Positions 23,641-32,907 are shown, numbered from the stretch's first letter. The stretch: 56,015 nucleotides of DNA from Chloroflexus islandicus (GCF_001650695.1 NZ_LWQS01000054.1:1-56015); one strand, 5' to 3'. Made by a program: numbers and translations. Notes: generated by a model from the sequence alone, not told the origin.

Positions 23641-24150
23641 GGGCCAGCGGCCCGCGCTCCGTGGGGGAAGAGATCATCTGGGCGGGCCAGCGGCCCGCGC
23701 TCCGTAGGGGAAGAGATCATCTGGGCGGGCCAGCGGCCCGCGCTCCGTAGGGGAAGTGCTCATCTGAGCGGGCCAGCGGCCCGCGCTCCGTGGGGGAAGA
23801 GATCATCTGAGCGGGCCAGCGGCCCGCGCTCCGTGGGGGAAGAGATCATCTGAGCGGGCCAGCGGCCCGCGCTCCGTGGGGGAAGAGATCATCTGAGCGG
23901 GCCAGCGGCCCGCGCTCCGTGGGGGAAGTGCTCATCTGGGCGGGCCAGCGGCCCGCGCTCCGTGGGGGAAGCGCTCATCTGAGCGGGCCAGCGGCCCGCG
24001 CTCCGTAGGGGAAGTACTCATCTGGGCGGGCCAGCGGCCCGCGCTCCGTGGGGGAAGAGATCATCTGAGCGGGCCAGCGGCCCGCGCTCCGTAGGGGAAG
24101 AGATCATCTGGGCGGGCCAGCGGCCCGCGCTCCGTGGGGGAAGTGCGCTG
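23641..24150. repeat. Twelve-copy 43-bp tandem array
   Basis: Twelve head-to-tail units begin every 43 bp from 23641 (23684, 23727 and so on to 24114). Each contains the perfect palindrome GCGGGCC-AGC-GGCCCGC, then GCTCCGT(G/A)GGGGAAG, then AGATCATCTG or TGCTCATCTG. Units differ only at a few positions. There are no unique spacers, so it is not CRISPR. The array lies between oppB and oppC. Confidence 0.95.
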
Positions 24151-24186
24151 GGTGATGGTCGCCTGCGGCTAGCTTTGTGGGGATGG

Positions 24187-24220
24187 TGGCGCGCTTGATC
24201 CGCGGATGAGCAATAAGTAG
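24187..24220 (+). repeat. Echo of the oppB 3' end after the array
   Basis: These 34 bases match the last 34 bases of oppB (23534-23567) at 29 positions, including the stop codon position. Read in the matching frame they give GALDPRMSNK and a stop, against GVLDPRISYK in oppB. This suggests duplication of the gene end around the repeat array. Confidence 0.75.
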
Positions 24221-24316
24221 CAGAGTGAGAGAGAGCGAGTGGGGAAGGGATATAGGCGTGTTTCAAGCCGCCTACCTGCTCGTGAGCGCGTTATCGGTTG
24301 ATAGTGAGGAGCAGAT

Positions 24317-25294
24317 GTGACGTCGCCGGCCAAGTCGTTAACCAATCCGATCGATATTCAAGCCCTCAACACCAAACCGCGCAGCTTGTGGTCAGATGCG
24401 CTGGCGCGACTGCGGCGCAACCGCGCGGCGATGGTCGGGCTTGTGGTGATTATCCTCTACGTGATTGTGGCGGTGGCCGCGCCGTGGCTCGCGCCGTTCA
24501 ACCCCGTCCAGCAGATCCCTAATAACAGCCTGCGCCCGCCGGCATGGGTGACAGACAACCCGGCCCGCATGGGGGTGCCTGAGCACCTGCTCGGTACCGA
24601 CACGCTGGGGCGCGATGTGTTGTCGCGGTTGATGTACGCCATCCGGGTGTCGCTGATTGTGGGGATTGTGCCACAGGTTGCGATTCTGCTGATCGGGGTA
24701 ACGATTGGCCTGATCTCAGGTTTTGCCGGCGGGTGGCTTGATAACCTGCTCATGCGCTTTACCGAGATTGTGGCCGCATTTCCCGATCTGCTGTTTATTA
24801 TCGCGCTCTCGACCGCCTTCCGCGAGACGTGGCTTGGCCGTACCTTTAACGGGTTGCTGCTGATCTTCGTCGCCGTCTCACTGGTGAGTTGGACGGGAAT
24901 TGCGCGCTTGGTGCGCGGGCAGGTGCTGTCGCTGAAGGAGAAGGAGTTTGTCGAGGCGGCGCGGGCGATTGGGGTGCCGACCACGGCGATCTTGTGGCGG
25001 CATATCTTGCCCAACACGCTGGCGCCGATTATTGTCTCGACTTCGTTTAGCATTCCCGCTCTGATCAGCGCTGAGGCGGTATTGACCATTCTCGGCGTGG
25101 GTATGCGGCCATCGGTTGATCCTGATAACCCCTTCCCAACTAGTCTAGGGGTGATGCTGACCGAAGGTTATAACAATCTGTCGTCGGGGCCGTGGTTGCT
25201 CAGCTTTCCGGTGATTTTGATTGCGGGGTTGATGTTGTCGTTTACGTTCCTTGGCGATGGATTGCGGGATGCGCTGGATCCGCGGGAACGGTGA
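24317..25294 (+). CDS. oppC: Oligopeptide ABC transporter permease, OppC/DppC family
   Basis: A 325-residue inner-membrane permease partner of OppB. The N-terminal cytoplasmic stretch SLWSDALARLRRNRAAMVGL leads into the first helix. The HLLGTDTLGRDVLSRLMYAIRVSL motif is diagnostic of the OppC/DppC family. The EAA loop is FVEAARAIGVPTTAILWRHILP. The C-terminus GLRDALDPRER is the usual ending. The start is GTG at 24317 with GAGGAG six bases upstream; the overlapping ATG at 24315 is out of frame and hits a stop at once. Confidence 0.93.
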   Translation: MTSPAKSLTNPIDIQALNTKPRSLWSDALARLRRNRAAMVGLVVIILYVIVAVAAPWLAPFNPVQQIPNNSLRPPAWVTDNPARMGVPEHLLGTDTLGRDVLSRLMYAIRVSLIVGIVPQVAILLIGVTIGLISGFAGGWLDNLLMRFTEIVAAFPDLLFIIALSTAFRETWLGRTFNGLLLIFVAVSLVSWTGIARLVRGQVLSLKEKEFVEAARAIGVPTTAILWRHILPNTLAPIIVSTSFSIPALISAEAVLTILGVGMRPSVDPDNPFPTSLGVMLTEGYNNLSSGPWLLSFPVILIAGLMLSFTFLGDGLRDALDPRER

Positions 25295-25302
25295 TGGGGG
25301 CG

Positions 25303-25325
25303 GGGGCAGGGCAAGGCCCTGCCCC
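25303..25325. terminator. Bidirectional terminator hairpin
   Basis: GGGGCAGGGC (25303-25312) and GCCCTGCCCC (25316-25325) around AAG, in the 41-bp gap between convergent oppC and the acyl-CoA dehydrogenase gene. No T-run is present. Confidence 0.55.
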
Positions 25326-25335
25326 GACAGGTGGG

Positions 25336-26505
25336 TTAATACAACCGGATTTTGTAGCCGACCTGTTTCAACAATTCGCTGGCGATCACGTGCTTTTGGA
25401 TCTCGTTGGTGCCCTCGAAGATGCGGGTGACGCGGGCATCGCGATACATGCGCTCAAGTGGCAGTTCGCGCGAGAAGCCCATACCGCCGTGGATCTGGAT
25501 CGCCTCGTCAATGATCTGGCTGGCCATTTCAGTGCAGTAGAGCTTGACGATGCTGCTTTCGAGCGTTGCTTGCTGGCCGGCGTCAACCCGGCGGGCGCAG
25601 TCGTAGACGATCTGTTCCATGGTGTAGAGCTTCATCGCCATCTCGGCCAGCTTAAACTGGAGGGCTTGAAATTCGGCGATCGGGCGGCCAAACTGGTGGC
25701 GAGTAACCATATATTTGCGGCTCAGCTCGAACGCTTCCTTGGCCGAGCCAATGCTGCTGGCGCCTAGACCGCAGCGACCGATGTCGAGGGTGCGCATAGC
25801 CAGCGGGAAGCCCATGCCGACCTGCCCCAACACATTTTCGGCCGGCACGCGGCAATCCTCGAAGTAGAGGCTGGCGGTGTGCGAGGCGCGCAAACCCATC
25901 TTCTCTTCGATCTTGCCGACGCGGAAGCCGGGCATATTCTTCTCGACGATGAAGGCGGTGATGCCGCCGCGCGCGCCGAGATTCTTGTCGGTTACGGCGT
26001 GAACCACGATCACATCGGCGAAGCTGCCGTTGGTAATCCACATCTTCTGGCCGTTGATGATCCACTCATCGCCGCGGCGCTCGGCGGTGGTCTGGATGTG
26101 GGCAGCGTCTGAGCCGGCGTTCGGCTCGGTGAGCGCCCATGCGCCCCACATGCGGCCTTCGATCAGCGCGCGCAGGTAGGTCTCTTTTTGCTGTTCGGTG
26201 CCGCCGAGGTAGATGCTCATCGCCGCCAACTGGGCATGAGCGCCGATGATGGTGGCGTGGCTGGCGCAGGCCCGGTTCAGCTCTTCCATCAGCACACAGT
26301 AGCCGGTGATGCCGAGTTCGAGGCCGCCGTAACGTTCGGGGAAGGGTACGCCGAGCAGGCCGAGGTCAGCGGCCTTCTTCAGCGTCTCGAACGGCACGCG
26401 CTCTTCTTCGTCGATGGCGCGGGCAATCGGGCGGATCTCCTTGTCGACGAATTCGCGTACCGTCTGGCGTAACATCTTGATTTCTGGACTGTGCTCGTAC
26501 TCCAT
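25336..26505 (-). CDS. Acyl-CoA dehydrogenase
   Basis: A 389-residue FAD enzyme that introduces the alpha-beta double bond in acyl-CoA, cytoplasmic, passing electrons to ETF. All family motifs are present: YGGLELGITGYCVLMEEL, the flavin-binding WALTEPNAGSDAA, KMWITNGSFADV, and the C-terminal IHGGMGFSRELPLERMYRDAR. The catalytic base is expected at E364 in RIFEGTNEIQ, as in short-chain and butyryl types. The start is the ATG at 26505 (MEYEHSPEIK) with GGAG ten bases upstream; longer in-frame codons run through repeats. The next gene on this strand lies upstream after a short repeat and encodes a hydrolase, so a joint pathway is possible but not shown. Chain-length preference cannot be told. 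Confidence 0.93.
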   Translation of the reverse strand: MEYEHSPEIKMLRQTVREFVDKEIRPIARAIDEEERVPFETLKKAADLGLLGVPFPERYGGLELGITGYCVLMEELNRACASHATIIGAHAQLAAMSIYLGGTEQQKETYLRALIEGRMWGAWALTEPNAGSDAAHIQTTAERRGDEWIINGQKMWITNGSFADVIVVHAVTDKNLGARGGITAFIVEKNMPGFRVGKIEEKMGLRASHTASLYFEDCRVPAENVLGQVGMGFPLAMRTLDIGRCGLGASSIGSAKEAFELSRKYMVTRHQFGRPIAEFQALQFKLAEMAMKLYTMEQIVYDCARRVDAGQQATLESSIVKLYCTEMASQIIDEAIQIHGGMGFSRELPLERMYRDARVTRIFEGTNEIQKHVIASELLKQVGYKIRLY

Positions 26506-26540
26506 TGTAGGTATGCTCCTTTGCTGGGAGGCGCAGGTTG

Positions 26541-26623
26541 TGCGCCTCGATACGGATGCTGGAGACGCACGCCGTGCGCCTCGATACGGATGCTGGAGAC
26601 GCATGCCGTGCGTCTCTACGGGG
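26541..26623. repeat. 34-bp direct repeat, about 2.4 copies
   Basis: TGCGCCTCGATACGGATGCT followed by GGAGACGCACGCCG occurs at 26541-26574 and, with one change, at 26575-26608, then partially to 26623. It fills the gap between two minus-strand genes, and the hydrolase stop codon falls within it. Confidence 0.85.
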
Positions 26624-28364
26624 ATGGCGGCGGGGGGCGGGCGGGATCGGCCACCGGCACGATGATCGCCGACGGGTGGGTGGCGTCGTGACAGATGCGG
26701 TGCTCGATGACCGGCCCGCCACGTCCTTGCCCATACGGGCAATCGTCGCCGGGGTGCGGCCCCCAGCGCGGGCTGCCGCCGCCGGCAATCTGTACGCGCA
26801 GGCGGTGGCCGGCGCGAAACCGTTGGGCGGTGGCGGTGAGATCAATCTCGATCCGGCGGGTGCCATCGGGTTGGACATCGCCAACGCCGGGCCGCACGCG
26901 CACGATGCCGTCGCAGATGTTGATGCTGCGCCCATCGGGGTAGACATCGCAGAGGCGGCCAACCAGATCGAAGAAGGGATGGCCGGTACAGACATAGACG
27001 CACAGCCGGACTGGCCCGATCACATCGAGATCAGCCGCCAGCGGCGGGGTGGTGAAGGTCAGTACATCGGGCCGTGCTTCGAGCGGGCGTTGGTCACGCG
27101 GGCCACCCTGCGCGCTGAGCACTGCGCCGCCGATGGCCGGGGTCGGATCGGCGGGATCGTAGCGAAAGCGACTGGGTGGCGTGCCAGCGGGTGGCGGTTG
27201 ATGGGCAAGACTGCGATCGGGCTGTAAGAAATAGCGCGTCATAGTGGCCGGTGGCGGCCAGAAATCCATCTCGTGCCACTCGTGGCTGCCCATGAGTGCG
27301 ATGCGTACCGGGCGGCGAGCCAGCAATTCGCGCTGCCCCTTGAGATGGGCATCAAACCACCACAACCCTTCGCGCAGCCCCTCGAACACGAGCGCCAGAT
27401 CGTTGTGGGCGCGCGGCAAGACGGTCAGATACGGGCGTTTGCCGGCGGCGACCAGCGCAGCGTAATCGGCCAACTGGCCGGGAAGGAAGATGTCGTACCA
27501 GCCGGCGACCAGATGAACGGCGGCGTTGATCCGGTGCAGCGAGCGGTGGTAATCAACCTGCGACCAATACGGCCCGCGTGGATCGGGATCGCGCAGCCAT
27601 TGTTGGAAGAACGGCACTGGCGCACCGGTGGCCAGTTCGGCGGCGGCGGCGTAGGGTTGATGGCGGAGGGCGCGGGCCACTATTCGCTCGCGCAAGACGA
27701 ACAGGCGCCAGAGCGCCGCCAGATCGAGCTGTTGCCGGTGGCGGTTGGTCGCATCGATCAGAAAGACCCAGCGCAAAGTCGATTCGAGCGCAAATGCGCC
27801 GCCGGGGTAGAAGAGCGATGAAAAGCGGGCGCTGGTCACAATCGGCACAATCGCTTTGAGGTAGGGCGGCCCGTCGATCGCCGGCCCCCATTGGGTATAG
27901 CCGACATAGCTCGGCCCCCAGAGACCGAGATTGCCATCGAACCACGGTTGGTCGCCGATCCATGCCACGGTTGCCCGGCCATCGGCAGCTTCGTTTACGA
28001 ACGGCTCAAACACACCTGCCGAGCGATAGCGTCCGCGCACGCTCTGCACAACCACGTTGTAGCCGCGTTCAGCAAAGAGCATGCAACCGGTGTGTTCAAA
28101 GACTCCTAGCGGCCCCAATTCGGCGGGGCGACCGTAGGGGGTGCGGATCAAGATGGTTGGATGCGGGCCGCCAGCGCGGGGCGCGTAGCGATCGGCGTAG
28201 AGCACGACGCCATCGGGCATGCGGATGGGAATATCACGGGTGACGGCCACCCGGTGCTCGGCGGGGCGTAAGCCGAGCAGGCGGGCAAGCAGAGGCCGGC
28301 GAACGGCAAATACGGTCGCCGCTGCCACCCCGGCTCCAGCCAGAGACCACCCAAGCCAACGCAT
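26616..28364 (-). CDS. CocE/NonD family hydrolase (peptidase S15-like)
   Basis: A 582-residue alpha/beta hydrolase of the CocE / X-Pro dipeptidyl-peptidase family. The N-terminus is hydrophobic (WLGWSLAGAGVAAATVFAV) and may be an uncleaved anchor. Core motifs are RMPDGVVLYADRYAP, PYGRPAELG, VVQSVRGRYRSAG and the nucleophile elbow LGLWGPSYVGYTQW with its Ser. The His and Asp are probably in LPRAHND and WYDIFLPGQ. The C-terminal jelly-roll runs from FLQPDRSLAHQ to the end (GPVRLCVYVCTGHPFFDLVGRL, GHRLRVQIAGGGSPRW). GGAG precedes the ATG at 28364. Family members cleave esters, amides or acyl-amino-acid bonds, and the substrate is not predictable here. The last residues (PPPPSP) derive from the 34-bp repeat zone. 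Confidence 0.87.
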   Translation of the reverse strand: MRWLGWSLAGAGVAAATVFAVRRPLLARLLGLRPAEHRVAVTRDIPIRMPDGVVLYADRYAPRAGGPHPTILIRTPYGRPAELGPLGVFEHTGCMLFAERGYNVVVQSVRGRYRSAGVFEPFVNEAADGRATVAWIGDQPWFDGNLGLWGPSYVGYTQWGPAIDGPPYLKAIVPIVTSARFSSLFYPGGAFALESTLRWVFLIDATNRHRQQLDLAALWRLFVLRERIVARALRHQPYAAAAELATGAPVPFFQQWLRDPDPRGPYWSQVDYHRSLHRINAAVHLVAGWYDIFLPGQLADYAALVAAGKRPYLTVLPRAHNDLALVFEGLREGLWWFDAHLKGQRELLARRPVRIALMGSHEWHEMDFWPPPATMTRYFLQPDRSLAHQPPPAGTPPSRFRYDPADPTPAIGGAVLSAQGGPRDQRPLEARPDVLTFTTPPLAADLDVIGPVRLCVYVCTGHPFFDLVGRLCDVYPDGRSINICDGIVRVRPGVGDVQPDGTRRIEIDLTATAQRFRAGHRLRVQIAGGGSPRWGPHPGDDCPYGQGRGGPVIEHRICHDATHPSAIIVPVADPARPPPPSP

Positions 28365-28480
28365 GCGCCACTCCGCTCTGATGAATTTATAACACGCTGC
28401 GTCATCGATGATACCATACCATGACGAGGTGTGTCAATGAGGGGATACCAAGTGAGGATAAAGGGTCACGCGGCAAGGGG

Positions 28481-28607
28481 TCGCTCCCGTGCTCGCAGGG
28501 GATTGCTTCGGGCGGACGGCACCCCGCTCTGCGGGGGGGTGCCGTCGCGCCCTCGCAATGACAGTGGGGTGGCGGCAGTAGGGATACAGCAGCGCTGTAT
28601 CCCTACA
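28481..28607. repeat. Right half of a MITE-like element plus palindrome
   Basis: The right half of the GTCATTGCGAG element runs from 28481 to CTCGCAATGAC at 28552-28562. It is followed by the perfect palindrome GTAGGGATACAGC-AGC-GCTGTATCCCTAC (28578-28606). Confidence 0.8.
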
Positions 28608-28683
28608 CTGCCGCACTCCATAACGCGATGACCACGGGGGAGGGTGGGGTGTCGTTGTGCGCGCGATGACCGGTGCGTGCTGT

Positions 28684-28993
28684 TGTCATTGCGAGGGGGC
28701 GTAGGCCCGCAGCAATCGCCTGCTCGCCGTTGTCATTGCGAGGGGGCGTAGCCCCCGCAGCAATCTCCCGCTGTAGCGAGAGAGGTGCGCTTGCAGAAAG
28801 GGGTCGCTCCCGTGCTCGCAGGGGATTGCTTCGGGCGGACGGCACCCCGCAGAGCGGGGGTGCCGTCGCGCCCTCGCAATGACAAAGGGGGGAGAGCGAG
28901 GTGCGCTCGCGATGGCAATAGGGGCGCCGCCCTGCCCTCGCAATGACAGTGGGGTGGCGGCAGTAGGGATACAGCAGCGCTGTATCCCTACAC
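28684..28993. repeat. MITE-like copies and second palindrome copy
   Basis: A left end at 28684 and a full element at 28732-28883 (GTCATTGCGAG to CTCGCAATGAC) are followed by another right end at 28937-28947. The palindrome seen at 28578 recurs at 28963-28991 within a block of over 50 bp that is identical in both places. No gene is seen in 28365-29124. Confidence 0.85.
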
Positions 28994-29045
28994 GCACCAC
29001 TACGTCCTCACCTTACGCTCGATGCACGATCTAACACTCCTCTTA

Positions 29046-29074
29046 TTGCGCATGTTGGCGCTCTGGGGTACAAT
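29046..29074 (+). promoter_or_regulatory. Sigma-70-type promoter of the fmdB-like gene
   Basis: TTGCGC at 29046-29051 and TACAAT at 29069-29074 are 17 bases apart, giving a leader of about 45 nt. Confidence 0.55.
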
Positions 29075-29124
29075 ACAGAACGTGATATGTCAAACAACTT
29101 CGCAATGGAGGTAGGAAGCGCGCT

Positions 29125-29376
29125 ATGCCAACCTACGTGTACGCTTGTGATGCCTGCGGCAAGCAGTTTGAGAAATTCCAAAGCTTCAAAGATGAGCCAT
29201 TGACCGTCTGCCTGTGTGGCCAGCAAGGCCGGGTGCGCCGGGTAATTCAGCCGGCGGGCATTGTTTTCAAAGGTTCGGGCTGGTACATTACCGACAGCCG
29301 TGGCGCGAGCAGCGGCTCGGTAACGGGCAGCGACTCGAGTAAAGGTGACACGAGTGACTCAGCCAGCGACGACTAA
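29125..29376 (+). CDS. FmdB-family zinc ribbon protein
   Basis: An 83-residue small protein. The N-terminus MPTYVYACDACGKQFEKFQSF matches the FmdB zinc-ribbon family, with the first pair of Cys as CDAC. The second pair is CLC rather than the usual CPxCG, so metal binding may be altered. RVRRVIQPAGIVFKGSGWYITDS is the conserved second half. The C-terminus is a low-complexity Ser/Asp/Gly tail (SSGSVTGSDSSKGDTSDSAS). The family was named as a regulator near formamidase genes, but its general role is unknown. The gene has its own promoter and an AGGA before the ATG, and a hairpin follows. Confidence 0.88.
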   Translation: MPTYVYACDACGKQFEKFQSFKDEPLTVCLCGQQGRVRRVIQPAGIVFKGSGWYITDSRGASSGSVTGSDSSKGDTSDSASDD

Positions 29377-29424
29377 ATCGCTCGCCTCCTTGCCCCTTCC
29401 CTTCCCCGGATGCTACTGTCGCTA

Positions 29425-29452
29425 GGGGCGCTGCCCTGCTTGGCGGCGCCCC
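29425..29452 (+). terminator. Hairpin after the fmdB-like gene
   Basis: GGGGCGC (29425-29431) pairs with GCGCCCC (29446-29452) around a 14-nt loop. The lack of a T-run makes this only a possible terminator. Confidence 0.4.
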
Positions 29453-29557
29453 GGCACGTATGCCCGCCGGGTTCGCGCATCGCTGCGCGCTTCCGGCGCT
29501 CTCTCGTTATACCCTTCAGCGGTTAGCAGTTCTCTATATATTCGCCGGAGCAATCCG

Positions 29558-30328
29558 ATGCGTCTTTCACATGCTCTCTGTGTTTTGCGCGACGATATTC
29601 GCGCCATTTTTCGCAATGATCCGGCTGCGCGCAATTTGGCCGAGGTCTTGCTTTACCCCGGCCTGCACGCGATTATTCTGCATCGTCTGGCTCACGCCCT
29701 CTACCGGCGCAAGATTCCGTTCATTCCGCGGCTGATCTCGCAGATCAGCCGTTTTCTGACCGGAATTGAGATTCACCCCGGCGCGCGGATCGGGCGCGGC
29801 TTTTTCATTGACCACGGGATGGGGGTCGTGATCGGTGAGACAACCGAAATCGGCGATTGGGTGATGCTCTATCAAGGGGTGACGCTCGGCGGCACCGGTA
29901 AACAGACCGGCAAGCGCCATCCGACCGTCGAAGACGACGTGGTGATCGGGGTGGGGGCGATCGTGTTGGGGGCGATCACGATCGGGCGCGGCGCGCGCAT
30001 CGGCGGCGGCGCGGTGGTGGTCAAAGACGTGCCGCCCCATTCGACTGCGGTTGGAGTGCCGGCGCGCATTGTGTCGCGCCGTGACCCGGTGACCGGCCTG
30101 TCGCGCCGGGTTGAGCAATTGCCCGACCCCGAAGGCGAGATGTTGCGCGGCCTGCACGACAAGGTGCTAGAGCTGGAAATGCGCATTGCCGATCTCGAAG
30201 CGGAAACCCACGTCCATCACGAGGAACACCGGTTAAAATATGACGCGCTGCCTGACCAGCTCTGGCAGACGTTGCTGAATGAAACGCCGCCGGTTGAAGA
30301 AGAGTATAATCAAGGCGCGGGCATTTGA
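29558..30328 (+). CDS. cysE: Serine O-acetyltransferase
   Basis: A 256-residue enzyme that acetylates L-serine with acetyl-CoA, the first step of cysteine synthesis in the cytoplasm. The N-terminal helical part ([35 protein letters not shown]) is the short CysE form. The left-handed beta-helix contains [29 protein letters not shown] and [23 protein letters not shown], with the catalytic His and Asp. The C-terminal 55 residues, rich in Glu and His ([20 protein letters not shown]), extend beyond the usual feedback-sensing tail. GGAG precedes the ATG. cysS begins 39 bp downstream, a pairing that matches cysteine supply to charging. Confidence 0.95.
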   Translation: MRLSHALCVLRDDIRAIFRNDPAARNLAEVLLYPGLHAIILHRLAHALYRRKIPFIPRLISQISRFLTGIEIHPGARIGRGFFIDHGMGVVIGETTEIGDWVMLYQGVTLGGTGKQTGKRHPTVEDDVVIGVGAIVLGAITIGRGARIGGGAVVVKDVPPHSTAVGVPARIVSRRDPVTGLSRRVEQLPDPEGEMLRGLHDKVLELEMRIADLEAETHVHHEEHRLKYDALPDQLWQTLLNETPPVEEEYNQGAGI

Positions 30329-30367
30329 ACGGGCGCGGCCCGCCGCTGTGTGAAATAGCGAGTTGGT

Positions 30368-31786
30368 ATGGCGATTCAGCTTTACAATACTCTGACCCGG
30401 CGGCTTGAACCGCTGGAGACGATCGAGCCGGGTGTGGTGCGCATGTATGTCTGCGGGGTGACGCCGTATGACGAAGCGCATATCGGTCACGCGATGTCGG
30501 CGATCGTGTTTGATATGATCCGCCGCTACCTTGAGTTTCGTGGCTATCAGGTGCGGCATATCGTCAACTTCACCGATATTGACGACAAGGTGATCGCGCG
30601 GGCGAATGCGATGGGCCAAGACCCGCTGGCGTTGTCGGGGCAGTATGCGGCTGAGTTTTTGGCCCAGTTGCAGGCGATGAATGTCTTGCCGGCGACGGCC
30701 TACCCGCGGGTTTCGACCACAATGCCGGGAATCATCGCCTTTGTGCAGGGCTTGATCGAGCGCGGCTACGCCTACGTGGTCGATGGCGATGTCTACTTCC
30801 GGGTGCAACGCGACGAAGACTACGGCAAGTTGTCGGGCCGGTCGCTCGACGAGATGCTGAGCGGCACCCGCTTCGAGGTCGATCCGCGCAAGGAATCGCC
30901 GGCGGATTTTGCCCTGTGGAAGGCGGCTCGTCCCGGCGAGCCGGCGTGGGATAGCCCATGGGGGCCGGGCCGGCCGGGGTGGCATATCGAGTGCTCGGCG
31001 ATGGCGATGGAGCATCTCGGCCCGCAGATTGACATTCACGGCGGCGGCACCGATCTGATCTTCCCGCACCACGAGAACGAAATCGCGCAGAGCGAGAGCC
31101 TGACCGGCCAGCCTTTCGCCCGCTACTGGGTGCATAACGGCATGTTGCAGTTGGTCAACCCGCAGACCCGGCAGGTCGAGAAGATGTCGAAGTCGTTGGG
31201 GAATGTGGTGACGATCGCCGACTTCCTCAGCCATTACGACGCCGATGTCTTCCGGTTGATTGTCTTGAGCAGTTCGTACCGCAGTCCGCTGACCTACAAC
31301 GATGAGATTGCCGCCGACAACCAGCGCAAGCTCGAGCGGCTGCTCTCGGCGTTGGCGCCGGCAACCGGCAATGTGCGTGAAGGGCCGGCGGTGACGGCAT
31401 TGCGCGACGCTGCCGCCATTGCCCGCGAGCGGTTTATCGCCGCGATGGACAACGACTTCAACAGTCCGGCGGCGCTGGCGGCCCTGTTCGATCTGGTGCG
31501 GGCAATCAATGCGGCGCGTGACGCTGGTCTTGCCGCCGAAGAGCTGGCGGTTGGACAACAGACGCTGCGCGAATTGGCCGGCGTGCTCGGTTTGCGGCTC
31601 CAGCCGCGCCAAGCGCGCGCTGCCGCCGAAGCGACCCCGTTTATCGAGCTGCTGATCGAGGTGCGCGGCGAACTGCGCAAGGCCAAGCAGTACGCGCTGG
31701 CCGATCTGGTGCGCAACCGGCTGGCCGAGCTGGGAGTCACGCTGGAAGACGGGCCGCAGGGTACGCGCTGGAAGTGGCAAGGATGA
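30368..31786 (+). CDS. cysS: Cysteinyl-tRNA synthetase
   Basis: A 472-residue class Ia synthetase that charges tRNA-Cys. The catalytic zinc ligand C29 lies in [17 protein letters not shown], which also holds the HIGH motif at 38-41. Further zinc ligands are in [14 protein letters not shown] and [10 protein letters not shown]. The KMSKS loop is exact at 272-276 (KMSKSLGN). The C-terminal helical anticodon domain begins near residue 330. It lies between cysE and prmA. Its TGA stop overlaps the likely prmA start. Confidence 0.97.
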   Translation: MAIQLYNTLTRRLEPLETIEPGVVRMYVCGVTPYDEAHIGHAMSAIVFDMIRRYLEFRGYQVRHIVNFTDIDDKVIARANAMGQDPLALSGQYAAEFLAQLQAMNVLPATAYPRVSTTMPGIIAFVQGLIERGYAYVVDGDVYFRVQRDEDYGKLSGRSLDEMLSGTRFEVDPRKESPADFALWKAARPGEPAWDSPWGPGRPGWHIECSAMAMEHLGPQIDIHGGGTDLIFPHHENEIAQSESLTGQPFARYWVHNGMLQLVNPQTRQVEKMSKSLGNVVTIADFLSHYDADVFRLIVLSSSYRSPLTYNDEIAADNQRKLERLLSALAPATGNVREGPAVTALRDAAAIARERFIAAMDNDFNSPAALAALFDLVRAINAARDAGLAAEELAVGQQTLRELAGVLGLRLQPRQARAAAEATPFIELLIEVRGELRKAKQYALADLVRNRLAELGVTLEDGPQGTRWKWQG

Positions 31787-32775
31787 GCGGTATGGAAACG
31801 CCAAACGCGTGGCTGGAAATCGCGGTTGAAGTCGAGCCGGAAGTGGTTGAGACCGTCTCTGAAATACTGGCGCGCTACGGCTACAACGGCGGCGTGGTGG
31901 TCGAACAAGGCTGGGTCGCCGGCGATGAAGGGCCAGAGTTCCAATATGACCCCAACCGGCCAGTCTGGCTGCGCACCTACCTGCCGCTCGACGCGCAGGT
32001 CGAAGAGACGCGCCAGCGGATCGAGCACGCCCTCTGGCATGTCAGCCAAATCCGCCCGCTGGGGCCGATCCAGACTCGCACCTTGGCCGAAGAGGATTGG
32101 GCCAACGCATGGAAACAGTTCTACCCGGTGCTGCGGATCGGCGCGCGAACGGTGATCGTGCCGTCGTGGCTCGAATACCAACCGCAACCGGACGACATCG
32201 TGCTCTTGCTCGATCCGGGGATGGCGTTTGGCACCGGCCTGCACCCCACGACCAAACTCTGCCTGCAACTGCTCGAACGGCTGGTGCAACCCGGCCAGCA
32301 GGTGCTGGATCTCGGTACGGGATCGGGCATCTTGGCGATTGCCGCGGCGAAGTTGGGGGCCGGTGCGGTGCTGGCGCTCGACAACGACCCAATTGCGGTG
32401 CGGGTCGCGCAGGAGAATGTGGCGCGCAATCAGGTGGGTGACAGGGTGACAGTAGCTGAGGGCAGTCTTGGGGCCGGCCAAGCGATGGGGCACTGGCTGT
32501 CGGGCGATTTTGGCCCGGCCACGCCCGATCCGGCACTGAGCGCAACCACGCCGCAAGCCACGTTTGATCTGATCGCCGCCAACTTGATCGCCAAGGTGCT
32601 CGTGCTGCTGGCGCCGGATTTAGCAGCGGCGCTCAAGCCGGGTGGCTATTTGGTGAGTAGTGGTATTATTGACATAAAGGAAGCTGATGTGGTGGCGGCG
32701 TTTGCCGGCGCCGGATTGCGGCAGGTTGAACGGTACGTAGAAGGCGAATGGGTGGCGTTGGTGCATACGCGATAA
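31783..32775 (+). CDS. prmA: Ribosomal protein L11 methyltransferase
   Basis: A class I SAM-dependent methyltransferase of about 330 residues that trimethylates ribosomal protein L11. The N-terminal substrate-recognition domain includes [20 protein letters not shown] and [18 protein letters not shown]. The SAM motif is [18 protein letters not shown] with the acidic LALDNDP. The post-I motif is [20 protein letters not shown], the counterpart of the NPPY-like NI motif. Start candidates are the ATG at 31783, which overlaps the cysS stop as ATGA, and the ATG at 31792; I prefer 31783 for coupling. Confidence 0.93.
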   Translation: MSGMETPNAWLEIAVEVEPEVVETVSEILARYGYNGGVVVEQGWVAGDEGPEFQYDPNRPVWLRTYLPLDAQVEETRQRIEHALWHVSQIRPLGPIQTRTLAEEDWANAWKQFYPVLRIGARTVIVPSWLEYQPQPDDIVLLLDPGMAFGTGLHPTTKLCLQLLERLVQPGQQVLDLGTGSGILAIAAAKLGAGAVLALDNDPIAVRVAQENVARNQVGDRVTVAEGSLGAGQAMGHWLSGDFGPATPDPALSATTPQATFDLIAANLIAKVLVLLAPDLAAALKPGGYLVSSGIIDIKEADVVAAFAGAGLRQVERYVEGEWVALVHTR

Positions 32776-32900
32776 GGTAGCGCCGCACGGCGGTGCATTT
32801 GCGCAGAGGAATAGTAGTAGCGCCGCACGGCGGTGCGGCTCCATGAAGGCAATGCATTGCAATTGGTGATAGAGACGCACAGCCGTGCGTCTGTACAAGG
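32776..32900. repeat. CGCCGCACGGCGGTGC repeats
   Basis: AGCGCCGCACGGCGGTGC occurs at about 32780 and 32820, each partly palindromic (GCCGCACGGC), and CGCACAGCCGTGCG near 32876 is a palindrome. These lie between prmA and manA. Confidence 0.7.
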
Positions 32901-32907
32901 AATCGGC

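Noticed and set aside
23641-24150. CRISPR array
   Set aside because: Units are identical along their whole 43 bp with no unique spacers, and no cas genes are present.
25192-26112. Plus-strand frames over the acyl-CoA dehydrogenase gene
   Set aside because: Antisense shadows of a fully motif-supported gene.
29567-31804. Long minus-strand frames opposite cysE and cysS
   Set aside because: Both overlap certain genes completely and have the repetitive Arg/Gln/His composition of antisense frames.
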